Shown: positions 16,892 through 25,257, counted from the stretch's first letter. The stretch: 64,000 nucleotides of DNA from SIG307 sp964545045 (GCA_964545045.1 CAZJEN010000004.1:1-64000), one strand, 5' to 3'. Made by a program: numbers and translations. Notes: generated by a model from the sequence alone, not told the origin.

Positions 16892-18301
16892 ATGAAACTT
16901 ATTTACGATGTAGAAGACAGAATGAGCTTCGGCAAAATGGTTGTCTTCGCAATCCAGCAGCTTCTTGCAATTATGGCTGCAACTCTTGTGGTTCCGATGA
17001 TTATCGGAAACGGAATGAAGTCCGAGGCGGCACTGTTCGGTGCGGGCGTAGGTACGTTGGTGTACATTGCTTTCACGAAAAAGAAGAGTCCGGTGTTCCT
17101 GGGATCTTCCTTCGCATTCCTCGGTTCCATGGCAGCGGCTTTTGCGGGCGGTGTGTCTGCGGCGGTAGGATATTTGGGATTGATTCTCGGCGCGATTTTT
17201 GCGGGGCTTGTTTATGTGGTAATCGCAATTGTGGTAAAGGCTGTGGGCGTTGATTGGGTGAACAGACTGATGCCGCCGGTAGTTATCGGCCCGACGGTTG
17301 CTATTATCGGTCTTTCTCTTGCGGGAAATGCAATCGGTGATTTAAAGTCCGGCGAAGTGTTCGTAAAGGAAGTAGTAGACGGCGTGGAAGTAAGTACACA
17401 GCTTGCATCTCCGCTTGCAACCATTCTTTGCGGTTTGGTAACTTTGTTTGTGACGATTCTTTGCTCTACTTACGGTAAGAAGACTTTGAAACTGATTCCG
17501 TTTATTATCGGTATTTTGGCAGGTTATGTCGTAGCACTTGTGATGACTTTAATTGGCAATGCGGCAGACCTTGATGCGTTAAAGGTGATGAGTTTTGATT
17601 CTCTGACCGGCTTGTTTAAGACTGCAGACGGAAGTTTCGGTATTACTCTTAAGACCTTTGTTTCCGTGCCGGAGTTTACGTTTATGACTGCTCTGGGCGG
17701 TTTTGAGGAAATTACCGGTGCATATATCGGTACCATTGCGGTTGCCTATATTCCGGTAGCATTCGTAGTATTTGCAGAGCACATTGCGGACCATAAGAAC
17801 ATTTCCTCCATTATTGAGAGAGATCTCTTAAAGGAGCCGGGACTTTCCCGTACCCTTCTCGGTGACGGTGTGGGCTCTATGGTTGGTGCATTCTTCGGCG
17901 GTTGCCCGAATACTACTTACGGTGAGTCCGTGGGCTGTGTGGCAATTACAAGAAATGCTTCTATTGTGACGATTATTACGGCAGCTTGCGGTGCGATTCT
18001 GATTTCATTCTTAAGTCCGTTTGTTGCATTTGTAAATTCCATCCCGTCCTGTGTTATGGGCGGTGTATGTATGGCACTGTACGGATTTATCGCAGTCAGC
18101 GGTCTGAAGATGCTGCAGAAGGTAGATTTGGGACAGAATAAGAATCTGTTTACTGCCTCCGTGATTTTAATTGCCGGCATCGGCGGACTTTCCGTATCTT
18201 TTGGTAAGGTAACCTTGACCTCCATTGCCTGTGCATTGATCCTCGGTATTATCGTGAATGTGATGCTTTCTAAGGCAAAGGACGAAGAGACGGAAGAGTG
18301 A
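16892..18301 (+). CDS. uraA: Uracil/nucleobase permease (NCS2/UraA family)
   Basis: A 469-residue NCS2-family proton symporter with about 14 membrane segments. Family landmarks are QQLLAIMAATLVVPMIIG at the N-terminus, the signature FGGCPNTTYGESVG in the core, and FAEHIADHKNIS containing the substrate-binding Glu of UraA-type proteins. The NTTYGENIG-like motif points to uracil rather than xanthine transport, although specificity is inferred. AGGAGGACG precedes ATG 16892. A terminator follows. Confidence 0.9.
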   Translation: MKLIYDVEDRMSFGKMVVFAIQQLLAIMAATLVVPMIIGNGMKSEAALFGAGVGTLVYIAFTKKKSPVFLGSSFAFLGSMAAAFAGGVSAAVGYLGLILGAIFAGLVYVVIAIVVKAVGVDWVNRLMPPVVIGPTVAIIGLSLAGNAIGDLKSGEVFVKEVVDGVEVSTQLASPLATILCGLVTLFVTILCSTYGKKTLKLIPFIIGILAGYVVALVMTLIGNAADLDALKVMSFDSLTGLFKTADGSFGITLKTFVSVPEFTFMTALGGFEEITGAYIGTIAVAYIPVAFVVFAEHIADHKNISSIIERDLLKEPGLSRTLLGDGVGSMVGAFFGGCPNTTYGESVGCVAITRNASIVTIITAACGAILISFLSPFVAFVNSIPSCVMGGVCMALYGFIAVSGLKMLQKVDLGQNKNLFTASVILIAGIGGLSVSFGKVTLTSIACALILGIIVNVMLSKAKDEETEE

Positions 18302-18368
18302 TAGCGAAAGCACAGAGAGTATGTTTTTAGGTAGTAGGAGCGGGTGAGAAAGTTTACCCGTGATATAG

Positions 18369-18410
18369 AAAAGGTCACCCGGACATTCCGGATGACCTTT
18401 TCTTGTTTTT
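18369..18410 (+). terminator. Terminator after uraA
   Basis: The arm AAAAGGTCA-C-CCGG (18369-18382) pairs with CCGG-A-TGACCTTTT (18388-18401) with one mismatch. CTTGTTTTT follows. Confidence 0.85.
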
Positions 18411-18448
18411 AATAATAGGAGCTGCGCCGACGATTGCGCTGGGCGCAC

Positions 18449-18473
18449 GAGTCCGCAAAGCGGACTCGGTTTT
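18449..18473. repeat. GC-rich hairpin between convergent genes
   Basis: GAGTCCGC (18449-18456), loop AAA, GCGGACTC (18460-18467), then GGTTTT. A second GCGCC...GGGCGC pairing lies just upstream (from about 18424). It could stop transcription on the plus strand. Confidence 0.55.
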
Positions 18474-18512
18474 AAGAGGAATTTATAGGGGAATTTTGAG
18501 AATCAGCTTGTA

Positions 18513-19742
18513 TTAAAGTGTAACGGTTTCCGGCTCGGTTTCGTCGGCAGAAAGGGAAAGTGCGGCTTTCTTATCACCCAGGATAAGGTCATAGTCACCT
18601 TTGAAGCCTTCTACGGTAACAAAACCGTTTTCGTCGGTAGTAACCGTGATGTCGGTCTTCCATTCGCCGTGAATCAGTTCCTGTAAGCGAAGGAACGCCG
18701 GCTTTTTGCTGTTGTCTTTTCGGAGGATACCGCTCGGAGCATTGAGCCACATACCGTCGGTGAAATCCCAGCCGGTAATGCCTTCTACCAACGGATGCTC
18801 AAAGAGGATGCGGTACATTTCTTCCAGCTCGTTTTTCTGGCGCTCTTCGCCCTCCGGAGTGGACGGCCATTCGCTAACCTGCCAGTCATTTAAGTCGACG
18901 ATGTGGGCCGGCATGATATCGCCGGAAATCAAAGTGTTCTCCGTGAAATGAATCGGTTTGCCGAAACGGGAGAAACGCTCCAGTACCTCATGTACCTTTT
19001 CTGCTCCCCAGTAGCCCTGATGCTGGTGGGACTGGATGCCGATAACATCGATTGGAGCACCGGCAGACAAACAGTTGTCGATAAGCTCTGCGTATTTTTC
19101 GGAAGTATTAAAATCGTTTAACAGCAAAGTGGAATCCGGGTTGGCCTGTTTTGCTTCATCGAACACCATTTTAACCAACTCGGTTCTGCCGTATTCCTGA
19201 CAGATGCGGGTAATTGCGTTGTCATATTTGTCGAATATCGGCATAATCACGACTTCGTTGATAACGTCCCAAATATCTACGGTGCCCTTAAACTGCGTAA
19301 CGTCACGCTCAATACGTGCCAACTGCTTTTTTAAGATGGTGGCGTTGTCGTACTGCATCAGCCAATCTGCACAGACGGTGTGCCAGCAAAGAGGGTGGCC
19401 TTTTGCTTTGATGCCGTGCTCTTTCATATAGGTGGCAGCGGCCATGCGGCTTTCCCACTGTGGTTTTCCCTCTTCCGGCTCGTACTGTCCCAAATAGAAC
19501 GGTAAGGTACCGTAGTTAAACAATTCCATCCAAATTTTCATGCGTTCCGCAAAGAATGCTTTCTTTTCCGGGTCTTTGATTGCAAAATGTGCATTGAAAT
19601 CAAAGGAGCCCCAACCGAATAAAAACTTATGGTTCGTCTGGGTGAAACGTAATGTCGTATTTGCAAGCGGAGCGCCGGAAGCATCCACGACACGTAATGC
19701 CTTTTTTGCTCTGCGGTGAGCAACTCTTTCGTAATTTGCCAT
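18513..19742 (-). CDS. GH10 endo-1,4-beta-xylanase-like protein, no signal peptide
   Basis: A 409-residue glycoside hydrolase family 10 enzyme. Evidence includes the family signature GHPLCWHTVCADWL (115-128), acid/base Glu163 in DVINEVV and nucleophile Glu268 in IHFTEN. The N-terminal 50 residues resemble the short beta-sandwich seen in some intracellular GH10 enzymes (RVVDASGAPLANTTLRFTQ). The C-terminal 50 residues (ITVTTDENGFVTVEGFKGDY) form another small beta-rich segment. I chose ATG 19742 because GGAGGGT lies just upstream; the frame stays open further, with a hydrophobic stretch not preceded by a ribosome site. Lacking a signal peptide, it probably acts on xylo-oligosaccharides inside the cell. 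Confidence 0.85.
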   Translation of the reverse strand: MANYERVAHRRAKKALRVVDASGAPLANTTLRFTQTNHKFLFGWGSFDFNAHFAIKDPEKKAFFAERMKIWMELFNYGTLPFYLGQYEPEEGKPQWESRMAAATYMKEHGIKAKGHPLCWHTVCADWLMQYDNATILKKQLARIERDVTQFKGTVDIWDVINEVVIMPIFDKYDNAITRICQEYGRTELVKMVFDEAKQANPDSTLLLNDFNTSEKYAELIDNCLSAGAPIDVIGIQSHQHQGYWGAEKVHEVLERFSRFGKPIHFTENTLISGDIMPAHIVDLNDWQVSEWPSTPEGEERQKNELEEMYRILFEHPLVEGITGWDFTDGMWLNAPSGILRKDNSKKPAFLRLQELIHGEWKTDITVTTDENGFVTVEGFKGDYDLILGDKKAALSLSADETEPETVTL

Positions 19743-19806
19743 ATACCCTCCTAAAGTAACGTAATTGTAAAAATATAAACAAGTATGGATTGGTTTCTGT
19801 AAGTAC

Positions 19807-19835
19807 ATATTACTGTAGAAATAAGGGAAAGTCAA
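19807..19835 (-). promoter_or_regulatory. Promoter of the GH10 gene
   Basis: On the minus strand TTGACT (19835-19830), 17-bp spacer, TAATAT (19812-19807). Confidence 0.55.
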
Positions 19836-19942
19836 TAGAATATAAGAAGAGAAGTATAAGGATATAAACATGGTGTATGGTTTGCGAAAAATGTGATGTA
19901 TGAAAAGAGAAGGTGTTTAAAGAATTTTAATCTTTTGTTCGA

Positions 19943-19971
19943 TTGACGATAAATCAGTTATATTGTATAAT
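19943..19971 (+). promoter_or_regulatory. Sigma-A promoter of the HTH/Bro-N pair
   Basis: TTGACG (19943-19948), 17-bp spacer, TATAAT (19966-19971). Confidence 0.75.
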
Positions 19972-20032
19972 TGATATATACGCAAAGCGTGTTGTTGTGA
20001 TGAGAGTTTGGTTTGATGAAGGTGGTGAAGGA

Positions 20033-20245
20033 ATGGACTGCAGAGAGTGCTTGATTGAACTTAGAAAGAGTACCGGGATGAACCGGAGGGAGTTTACCGA
20101 GTATTTTGGGATTCCGTATCGGACGATGCAGGATTGGGAGCTTGGGAATCGTCAGATGCCGGAGTATTTGTTGCGCTTGATGGCGTATAAGGTAGGTATT
20201 GAACAGATGAGAAAGATACAGGAAGCACAGAAAGGGGAGCGGTAG
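20033..20245 (+). CDS. Small helix-turn-helix protein
   Basis: A 70-residue HTH protein. The helix-turn-helix is visible in RREFTEYFGIPYRTMQDWELGNRQMPEYLLRLMAY, the pattern of small Xre-like regulators common in Lachnospiraceae. I chose ATG 20033, after GGTGAAGGA; the upstream frame reading MTINQLYCII overlaps the promoter and is unlikely to be translated. The Bro-N gene starts 1 bp after its stop, so the pair forms an operon. Confidence 0.75.
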   Translation: MDCRECLIELRKSTGMNRREFTEYFGIPYRTMQDWELGNRQMPEYLLRLMAYKVGIEQMRKIQEAQKGER

Positions 20246-20246
20246 T

Positions 20247-21131
20247 ATGGGAGAGAATTTGCAGTTATTTGAAAACCAGCCGATTCGCGCGGCGTGGGAT
20301 GCAGAAAAAGAAGAGTGGTATTTTTCGGTAGTTGATGTGATTGGAGTGCTGACGGAGCAGGAGACGACGCGAGGTGCCAGTAATTATTGGGCAAAGTTGA
20401 AGGAAAGATTAATTCAAGAGGGGGCAAGTCAGTTGCTGACAAATTGTCAGCAACTGAAGTTAAAGTCTCCAAAAGATGGGAAGCGATATAAAACCGATGT
20501 AGCCGATACCGAGCAACTGCTTCGTATTATCCAGTCTGTTCCTTCTCCGAAAGCAGAGCCTTTTAAGCTTTGGTTAGCGCAGGTGGGCCGTGAACGTATG
20601 GAGGAGACCATTGACCCGGAGCTGACCATTGACCGAGCGTTGACTACATACTTGAAAAAGGGGTATTCCAGAGAGTGGATCAATCAGCGCTTGCAGGCGA
20701 TTCAAGTACGGAAGGAGCTTACGGACGAATGGCAGGACAGAGGTGTAAAGCCGGGGAAAGAATATGCCATTTTGACGGATGAGATTACGAAAGCCTGGTC
20801 AGGGATGTCTACGAAGGAGTATAAGAATTTCAAGGGCTTGAAAAAAGAGAACCTTCGGGATAATATGAGTACAACAGAGATTGTTCTGAATATGTTGGCG
20901 GAGACGGCCACAAAGGAGATTTCAAAACAACTGTAGCCGGGGACGTTCGAGGAGAATAAAAAGGTGGCTAAACGTAGCGGAAGTATTGCAGGAAATGCAA
21001 GAAAAGAACTGGAGGAGGAGCTTGGTCAACCGGTGCTTACGTCAAAGGATGCAACACAGTTGAACGAAGTGGTCTTAGAGATGATAGAGACAGCTGCAAG
21101 TATAGAGAAAAAGACGAACAAGGAGAAATGA
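20247..21131 (+). pseudogene. Bro-N/DinD-like protein gene interrupted by an amber codon
   Basis: The first 229 codons encode a protein with an N-terminal BRO-type domain (AAWDAEKEEWYFSVVDVIGVLTE) and a C-terminal region (KEYAILTDEITKAWSGMSTKEYKNFKG then ENLRDNMSTTEIVLNMLAE) of the kind found in DinD-like and phage antirepressor proteins. TAG at 20934-20936 stops it, but the same frame continues for 64 codons to TGA 21129-21131, reading PGTFEENKKVAKRSGSIAGN then ARKELEEELGQPVLTSKDA. That is the tail these proteins normally carry (an AxxGGxxAGxARKxxE pattern). The gene is therefore probably split by a nonsense mutation, or is read through. The truncated product may still fold. The next gene starts 1 bp after the distal stop. 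Confidence 0.7.
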
Positions 21132-21132
21132 A

Positions 21133-21768
21133 ATGAAGAAAAAAGGTATTATTTTTGATATGGACGGTACTTTGTGGGATTCTGCGGAGGGAGTAGCACA
21201 GTCCTGGACGCGAATTGTGAATCGGGAATATGACAAGGAACGTATCATTTCCGTGGAGGATATTCACGGCGTTATGGGAAAAACGATGGATAAGATAGCG
21301 GAGAAATTGTTCCCGGAACTTGAGGAAGGACCGCGGATGGAGCTTTTGGAAAAGTGCTGTGATGACGAGAATGCGTATCTTCGCGAGCATGGTGGTGTGC
21401 TATATCCGGAGCTGGAGGAGACACTGACGGAGCTTCAAAAGAAGTACCATCTCTATATCGTCAGCAATTGTCAGAGCGGCTACATTGAGGCGTTTTTAGA
21501 GCACTACGGATTCGGGCATTATTTTGAGGATATCGAGTGCTTCGGAAACAACGGTCTCCAAAAGGGTGAAAATATCCGCAGACTGGCTGAAAGGAACGGT
21601 TTGACGAAGGCAGTGTATGTGGGGGATATCCAGGGAGACTATGATGCGACTATGGAGGCGGGCCTTGCGTTTATTCATGCGGCCTACGGATTCGGAACAA
21701 TTGCACAGGAGACGGCGAAGATTGAGTGTTTTAGAGAATTAACGGAGGTAGTAAAGGATATACTTTAA
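21133..21768 (+). CDS. HAD-superfamily phosphatase (phosphoglycolate phosphatase-like)
   Basis: A 211-residue HAD hydrolase with an intact catalytic set: motif I FDMDGTLWDS (nucleophile and general-acid Asp), motif II VSNCQSG, motif III Lys near LQKGENIRRL and motif IV VGDIQGDYDA. The helical cap between residues about 15 and 80 places it with the PGMB/Gph subfamily. The substrate is a small phosphomonoester that cannot be specified. GGAGAAATGAA precedes the ATG, and the distal end of the broken Bro-N frame overlaps this ribosome site, so the three genes form one transcription unit. Confidence 0.88.
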   Translation: MKKKGIIFDMDGTLWDSAEGVAQSWTRIVNREYDKERIISVEDIHGVMGKTMDKIAEKLFPELEEGPRMELLEKCCDDENAYLREHGGVLYPELEETLTELQKKYHLYIVSNCQSGYIEAFLEHYGFGHYFEDIECFGNNGLQKGENIRRLAERNGLTKAVYVGDIQGDYDATMEAGLAFIHAAYGFGTIAQETAKIECFRELTEVVKDIL

Positions 21769-21792
21769 TTCAGACGTTGTTACATTTGTTAA

Positions 21793-21822
21793 AAAAGTGT
21801 CGTTTTCTGACGGCACTTTTGT
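21793..21822 (+). terminator. Terminator after the HAD gene
   Basis: AAAAGTGTCG (21793-21802) pairs with CGGCACTTTT (21811-21820). The tail is short, but the T-run at the end of the stem serves. Confidence 0.65.
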
Positions 21823-21897
21823 GCATTATTGCGAACAAAGTGCAAAATAACGATGCAAATAACAAGATGATTATATACGTATCAAAATATTCTTCTG

Positions 21898-21903
21898 TAT
21901 AAT
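21898..21903 (+). promoter_or_regulatory. -10 element of the lichenase gene
   Basis: TATAAT lies 17 bp before AGGAGGTG. No good -35 is visible at normal spacing, so activation by another factor is possible. Confidence 0.45.
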
Positions 21904-21936
21904 AGAATTACCAAAATACAGGAGGTGCTATTCTTT

Positions 21937-23646
21937 ATGGGGAAGAATGCAAAAAAGTGTAGAGCATTTATAGCGGGTTTACTTGCAGTGGCGATGTTAG
22001 TCACTACACAGACAGGAGAAGCGTTAAAGGCAGAAGCGGCACAGTTTAGCGGAAGTTCGTTCGGTGTCGGTTTTGCGGGCGAAGAGCATGCTACCATGCA
22101 TAAGGCGGACGGCTGGTCCAACGGCGGTATGTTCAATTGTACCTGGAGAGCGGATAATGTATGGTTTGACGGTTACTTGAACCTTAAGATTGACAGAGAT
22201 TATGCAACCGGCGGTTACAGCGGCGGTGAATATCGTACCAACGATACCTTTGGTTACGGTATGTACGATGTCAGCATGAAGCCGATTAAGAACGACGGTG
22301 TAGTATCTTCTTTCTTTACCTATACCGGTCCGTCCGACGGTACCGTATGGGATGAGATTGATATTGAGTTCCTCGGAAAGGATACCACGAAGGTTCAGTT
22401 CAATTACTATACCAACGGCGTAGGAAATCACGAGTATGTATACGATTTGGGCTTTGATGCATCTCAGAGCTTCCACCAGTACGGTTTCTTATGGCAGCCG
22501 GGCAAGATTACCTGGTATGTTGACGGAAAGGCTGTTTATTCCGCAACCCAGAACATTCCGACTACGCCGGGTAAGATTATGTTAAATGCTTGGCCGGGAA
22601 CCGGTGTTGATGAGTGGTTAAAGCCGTATAACGGTGCTACTCCGCTTGTTGCACAGTATGACTGGATTAACTGGAAGCAGGTAGACGGTATTTCCAATAA
22701 CAATACCTCCAACAATAACACTTCCAATAACAATAGTAGCAGTAGCTCTTCCAATAACAGCAATGTGACCTACGGTCAGAGCTTTACTGTAGAGGCAGAG
22801 AATTACTCTTACATGAGCGGCGTTGAAAAGGCAGGCGGATGCGTAGGCTATATCGATCCGGGCGACTGGATGAGCTATGATGTAACCGCTCCGCAGGCAG
22901 GCACCTATTCCGTTGAATTCCGTGTGGCGTCCGCAAACGGCAGCTCCTTCCGTTTGGAGAAGAATTCCGGTACGGAAAAGCTTGCAGACGTAACGGTACC
23001 GAATACCGGCGGCTGGGGTACCTATCAGAGCGTTTACAGAGACGTATACCTGACCGCAGGCAAGAACAATATTGCAATTGCCACCGACCAGGGTGCATTT
23101 AATATCGACAAGATGGTATTTACCGTAAAGAACGGCGGCAGCACTGCCACAAATACCACAACCAACACAAATACCAACAACAATACGAACAATAACACCC
23201 AGCAGAGTTCCTTTAACAGCAGTACCCAGTATAAGCTGATTAACAGAAACAGCGGTAAGGCACTGGATATTGCATGGGGTTCTCAGGATAACGGTGCAAA
23301 CGTTCTTCAGTATACCTATAACGGTTACAACAATCAGAAGTGGTATCTGGAGCCGACCGGCGACGGATACTACTACATCAAGAGTGTTGCAACCGGCAAG
23401 GTTGTGGATGTTTCCGGAAAGTCCAAGAGCAACGGCGGCGATGTAATCCAGTGGCAGAAGAACAATGGAGCAAATCAGCAGTGGAAGATTGAGTCCACAG
23501 GCGACGGCTATTACAAGCTGATTAACAGAAACAGCGGCCTGGCATTGGATGTTTCCGGCAGAACCACCGCAGATAACGGCGATGTTATCCAGTGGAGCTA
23601 CAACGGCGGCTGGAATCAGCAGTGGAAGATTGAAGCTGCATATTAA
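21937..23646 (+). CDS. Secreted GH16 lichenase with CBM6 and ricin-type lectin domains
   Basis: A 569-residue extracellular beta-1,3-1,4-glucanase. A signal peptide (about 1-35, ending AEA) leads into a GH16 domain (about 36-250) with catalytic motif DEIDIEFLG (E140, D142, E144), the form typical of Bacillus lichenases. A Ser/Asn/Thr-rich linker (SNNNTSNNNTS) joins it to a CBM6-type beta-sandwich (about 286-400, EAENYSYMSG to DKMVF). A second Thr/Asn linker leads to a ricin-B/CBM13 trefoil (about 428-569) with three QxW-type repeats (NNQKWYL, ANQQWKI, WNQQWKI). I chose ATG 21937, 9 nt after AGGAGGTG. It probably degrades mixed-linkage cereal glucan at the cell exterior. Confidence 0.93.
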   Translation: MGKNAKKCRAFIAGLLAVAMLVTTQTGEALKAEAAQFSGSSFGVGFAGEEHATMHKADGWSNGGMFNCTWRADNVWFDGYLNLKIDRDYATGGYSGGEYRTNDTFGYGMYDVSMKPIKNDGVVSSFFTYTGPSDGTVWDEIDIEFLGKDTTKVQFNYYTNGVGNHEYVYDLGFDASQSFHQYGFLWQPGKITWYVDGKAVYSATQNIPTTPGKIMLNAWPGTGVDEWLKPYNGATPLVAQYDWINWKQVDGISNNNTSNNNTSNNNSSSSSSNNSNVTYGQSFTVEAENYSYMSGVEKAGGCVGYIDPGDWMSYDVTAPQAGTYSVEFRVASANGSSFRLEKNSGTEKLADVTVPNTGGWGTYQSVYRDVYLTAGKNNIAIATDQGAFNIDKMVFTVKNGGSTATNTTTNTNTNNNTNNNTQQSSFNSSTQYKLINRNSGKALDIAWGSQDNGANVLQYTYNGYNNQKWYLEPTGDGYYYIKSVATGKVVDVSGKSKSNGGDVIQWQKNNGANQQWKIESTGDGYYKLINRNSGLALDVSGRTTADNGDVIQWSYNGGWNQQWKIEAAY

Positions 23647-23684
23647 TTGAAAAAACGACATAATAAATTGTCTTCCTTTATGGA

Positions 23685-23727
23685 AAAAGGATGCGGTAAT
23701 TGGGGGCCGCATCCTTTTCTTTTTTTC
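23685..23727 (+). terminator. Terminator after the lichenase gene
   Basis: AAAAGGATGCGG (23685-23696) pairs perfectly with CCGCATCCTTTT (23707-23718) and is followed by CTTTTTTT. Confidence 0.92.
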
Positions 23728-23756
23728 GTATAATCTCCCGCTTTTTCCGCATACTA
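23728..23756 (+). promoter_or_regulatory. Sigma-G-type promoter of spoVT
   Basis: GTATA (23728-23732), 17-bp spacer, CATACTA (23750-23756) fits the forespore sigma-G consensus GHATR/CATNHTA. In Bacillus subtilis spoVT is a sigma-G gene, which agrees. Confidence 0.65.
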
Positions 23757-23800
23757 ACTCCACAACAATGATTTGGTAATAACCGAAAGGAGTATGTGCG

Positions 23801-24346
23801 ATGAAAGCAACAGGTATCGTTAGAAGAATAGACGACCTCGGCCGTGTGGTAGTACCGAAGGAAATCAGAAGAACCCTTCGCATAAGAGAAGGGGACCCAT
23901 TGGAAATTTTTACCGACCGTGAGGGCGAGATTATTTTAAAGAAGTATTCCCCAATCGGGGAGCTCAGTGTGTTTGCGAAGCAGTTTGCGGAGTCTATGGC
24001 CCAGACCACCGGGCATATTGCGGTAATTGCGGACAGAGACCAGTTTATTGCCATGGCGGGGACTGCGAAGAAGGAGCTTTTGGCGAAGAATGTCAGCAGG
24101 GAGCTGGAGACGCTGATGACGGACCGGGAAAGTATCGTGGCGACCAAGGGCGAGAAGGGATATATCCCGGTGAGCCCGGAGGCGGATGATTATGAGCAGC
24201 AGGTCATTGCACCGATTATCAGCGAAGGAGATGTCATCGGAGCGGTGATGATTCTTTCCAAGGATAAAAAGGAGCGTTTCGGCAATATGGAGCTGAAGAT
24301 TGCGGGGACGGCAGCGGCGTTTTTGGGAAGACAGATGGAGCAGTAA
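23801..24346 (+). CDS. spoVT: Stage V sporulation protein T
   Basis: A 181-residue forespore transcription regulator. The N-terminal AbrB swapped-hairpin domain is plain (KATGIVRRIDDLGRVVVPKE then IRRTLRIREGDPLEIF, 1-50). The C-terminal GAF-like domain (about 60-180) ends EFGNMELKIAGTAAAFLGRQME. Length matches B. subtilis SpoVT (178 residues). AAAGGAG precedes the ATG. It stands at the head of the conserved clostridial cluster spoVT-hup-rqcP-yabPQ-divIC-spoIIE but is separated from hup by a promoter. Confidence 0.94.
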   Translation: MKATGIVRRIDDLGRVVVPKEIRRTLRIREGDPLEIFTDREGEIILKKYSPIGELSVFAKQFAESMAQTTGHIAVIADRDQFIAMAGTAKKELLAKNVSRELETLMTDRESIVATKGEKGYIPVSPEADDYEQQVIAPIISEGDVIGAVMILSKDKKERFGNMELKIAGTAAAFLGRQMEQ

Positions 24347-24464
24347 AAACGGTAAAAACGTATAAGCTTCCTGTGGTGAGGTTTGTTTTCTGTCGGTTTT
24401 GTGACCGGGGGCCTATCCGCGGGAAGTTTTTTCTTGAATATTCCAACGAAATAGCGCAGAACTC

Positions 24465-24493
24465 TTGACAAATCAAGCAAATCGGGGTATAAA
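24465..24493 (+). promoter_or_regulatory. Strong sigma-A promoter of hup
   Basis: TTGACA (24465-24470), 17-bp spacer, TATAAA (24488-24493), 36 bp before the hup ATG, with an excellent GAGGAGGG site in between. Confidence 0.8.
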
Positions 24494-24528
24494 TAGAGTA
24501 TCTAATACTTTCGAGGAGGGAACTTTAC

Positions 24529-24804
24529 ATGAACAAGGCAGAGTTAGTAGCAGCAATTGCAGAGAACGCAGGATTATCCAAGAAGGATTCCGAGAAGGCT
24601 TTAGCAGCTTTCGTTAGCGTAGTAACTGATGAGTTAAAGAAGGGTGAGAAGGTTCAGTTAGTAGGATTCGGTACTTTCGAAGTATCCAACAGACCGGCTA
24701 GAACCGGTAGAAATCCGCAGACCAAGAAGACCATTACCATCCCGGCATCCAAGGCTCCGAAGTTCAAGGCTGGTAAGGCATTAAAGGATACCGTTAACGC
24801 ATAA
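24529..24804 (+). CDS. hup: DNA-binding protein HU
   Basis: A 91-residue bacterial histone-like HU. It has the dimerisation helices MNKAELVAAIAENAGLSKKD and a DNA-bending arm with the family signature GFGTFEVSNRPARTGRNPQT, followed by KAPKFKAGKALKD. Codon use is highly biased and the promoter is near consensus, as expected of an abundant nucleoid protein. A terminator closes the gene after 33 bp. Confidence 0.97.
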   Translation: MNKAELVAAIAENAGLSKKDSEKALAAFVSVVTDELKKGEKVQLVGFGTFEVSNRPARTGRNPQTKKTITIPASKAPKFKAGKALKDTVNA

Positions 24805-24837
24805 GTTAATGTTGCTTACATGCTAAGTGATGATAAA

Positions 24838-24863
24838 GGATCGTCTTCGGACGGTCCTTTTTT
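24838..24863 (+). terminator. Terminator after hup
   Basis: GGATCGTC (24838-24845), loop TTCG, GACGGTCC (24850-24857), then six T. Confidence 0.9.
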
Positions 24864-24919
24864 CGGGTAGACGACGAAGTCGCGGAGTTCGGGCAAGTGC
24901 GAAGCACCGCCTGCCCGAA
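24864..24919. repeat. Dispersed hairpin repeat, copy 1
   Basis: Directly after the hup terminator. TTCGGGCA (24888-24895) pairs with TGCCCGAA (24912-24919), and inside it GTGC-GAA-GCAC (24897-24907) forms a second stem. The inner string GTGCGAAGCACCGCCTGC recurs with one change at 49432. Confidence 0.65.
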
Positions 24920-24941
24920 AGACTATGAGAAGGAGAGAACA

Positions 24942-25181
24942 ATGCGATTAGACAAGTTTTTAAAGGTGTCCCGTCTGATTAAGCGCAGAACCGTTGCCAA
25001 CGATGCCTGCGATGCGGGACGTGTGATGATTAACGATAAGCCGGCGAAGGCTTCTGCTAATGTAAAGGTAGGAGACATCATCGAAATCGGCTTTGGCGGT
25101 AAGGCAGTACGTGTGGAAGTGCTGGATATTCAGGAGACCACAAAGAAGGAAGAAGCGAAGGAGTTGTTCCGTTATCTGTAA
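24942..25181 (+). CDS. rqcP: S4-domain ribosome quality-control protein RqcP (YabO/Hsp15-like)
   Basis: A 79-residue S4 RNA-binding protein. The S4 motif fills it: RLDKFLKVSRLIKRRTVAND then DAGRVMINDKPAKASANVKVGD. RqcP (YabO) works with RqcH on stalled 50S subunits to add alanine tails. I chose ATG 24942, after GAAGGAGAG; the longer frame would start within the hairpin repeat. The position between hup and yabP is the conserved one in Firmicutes. Confidence 0.92.
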   Translation: MRLDKFLKVSRLIKRRTVANDACDAGRVMINDKPAKASANVKVGDIIEIGFGGKAVRVEVLDIQETTKKEEAKELFRYL

Positions 25182-25227
25182 GAGTCTGAGAAAGCACGGA
25201 TTATTTCAGTGTTTCTATGGGTGGTGC

Positions 25228-25257
25228 GTCATAAGTGACGAGTCTTATGCATAGGTT
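25228..25257 (+). promoter_or_regulatory. Candidate sigma-E promoter of yabP-yabQ
   Basis: GTCATAAG (25228-25235), 14-bp spacer, CATAGGTT (25250-25257) resembles the mother-cell sigma-E pattern GTCATATT/CATACANT. In B. subtilis yabP and yabQ are sigma-E genes. The -10 match is partial. Confidence 0.5.

Noticed and set aside
22618..24147. A 509-codon minus-strand ORF across the lichenase and spoVT genes
   Set aside because: It is antisense to two strongly supported genes with clear domains, crosses a terminator and has no ribosome site. It arises from codon bias in the real genes.
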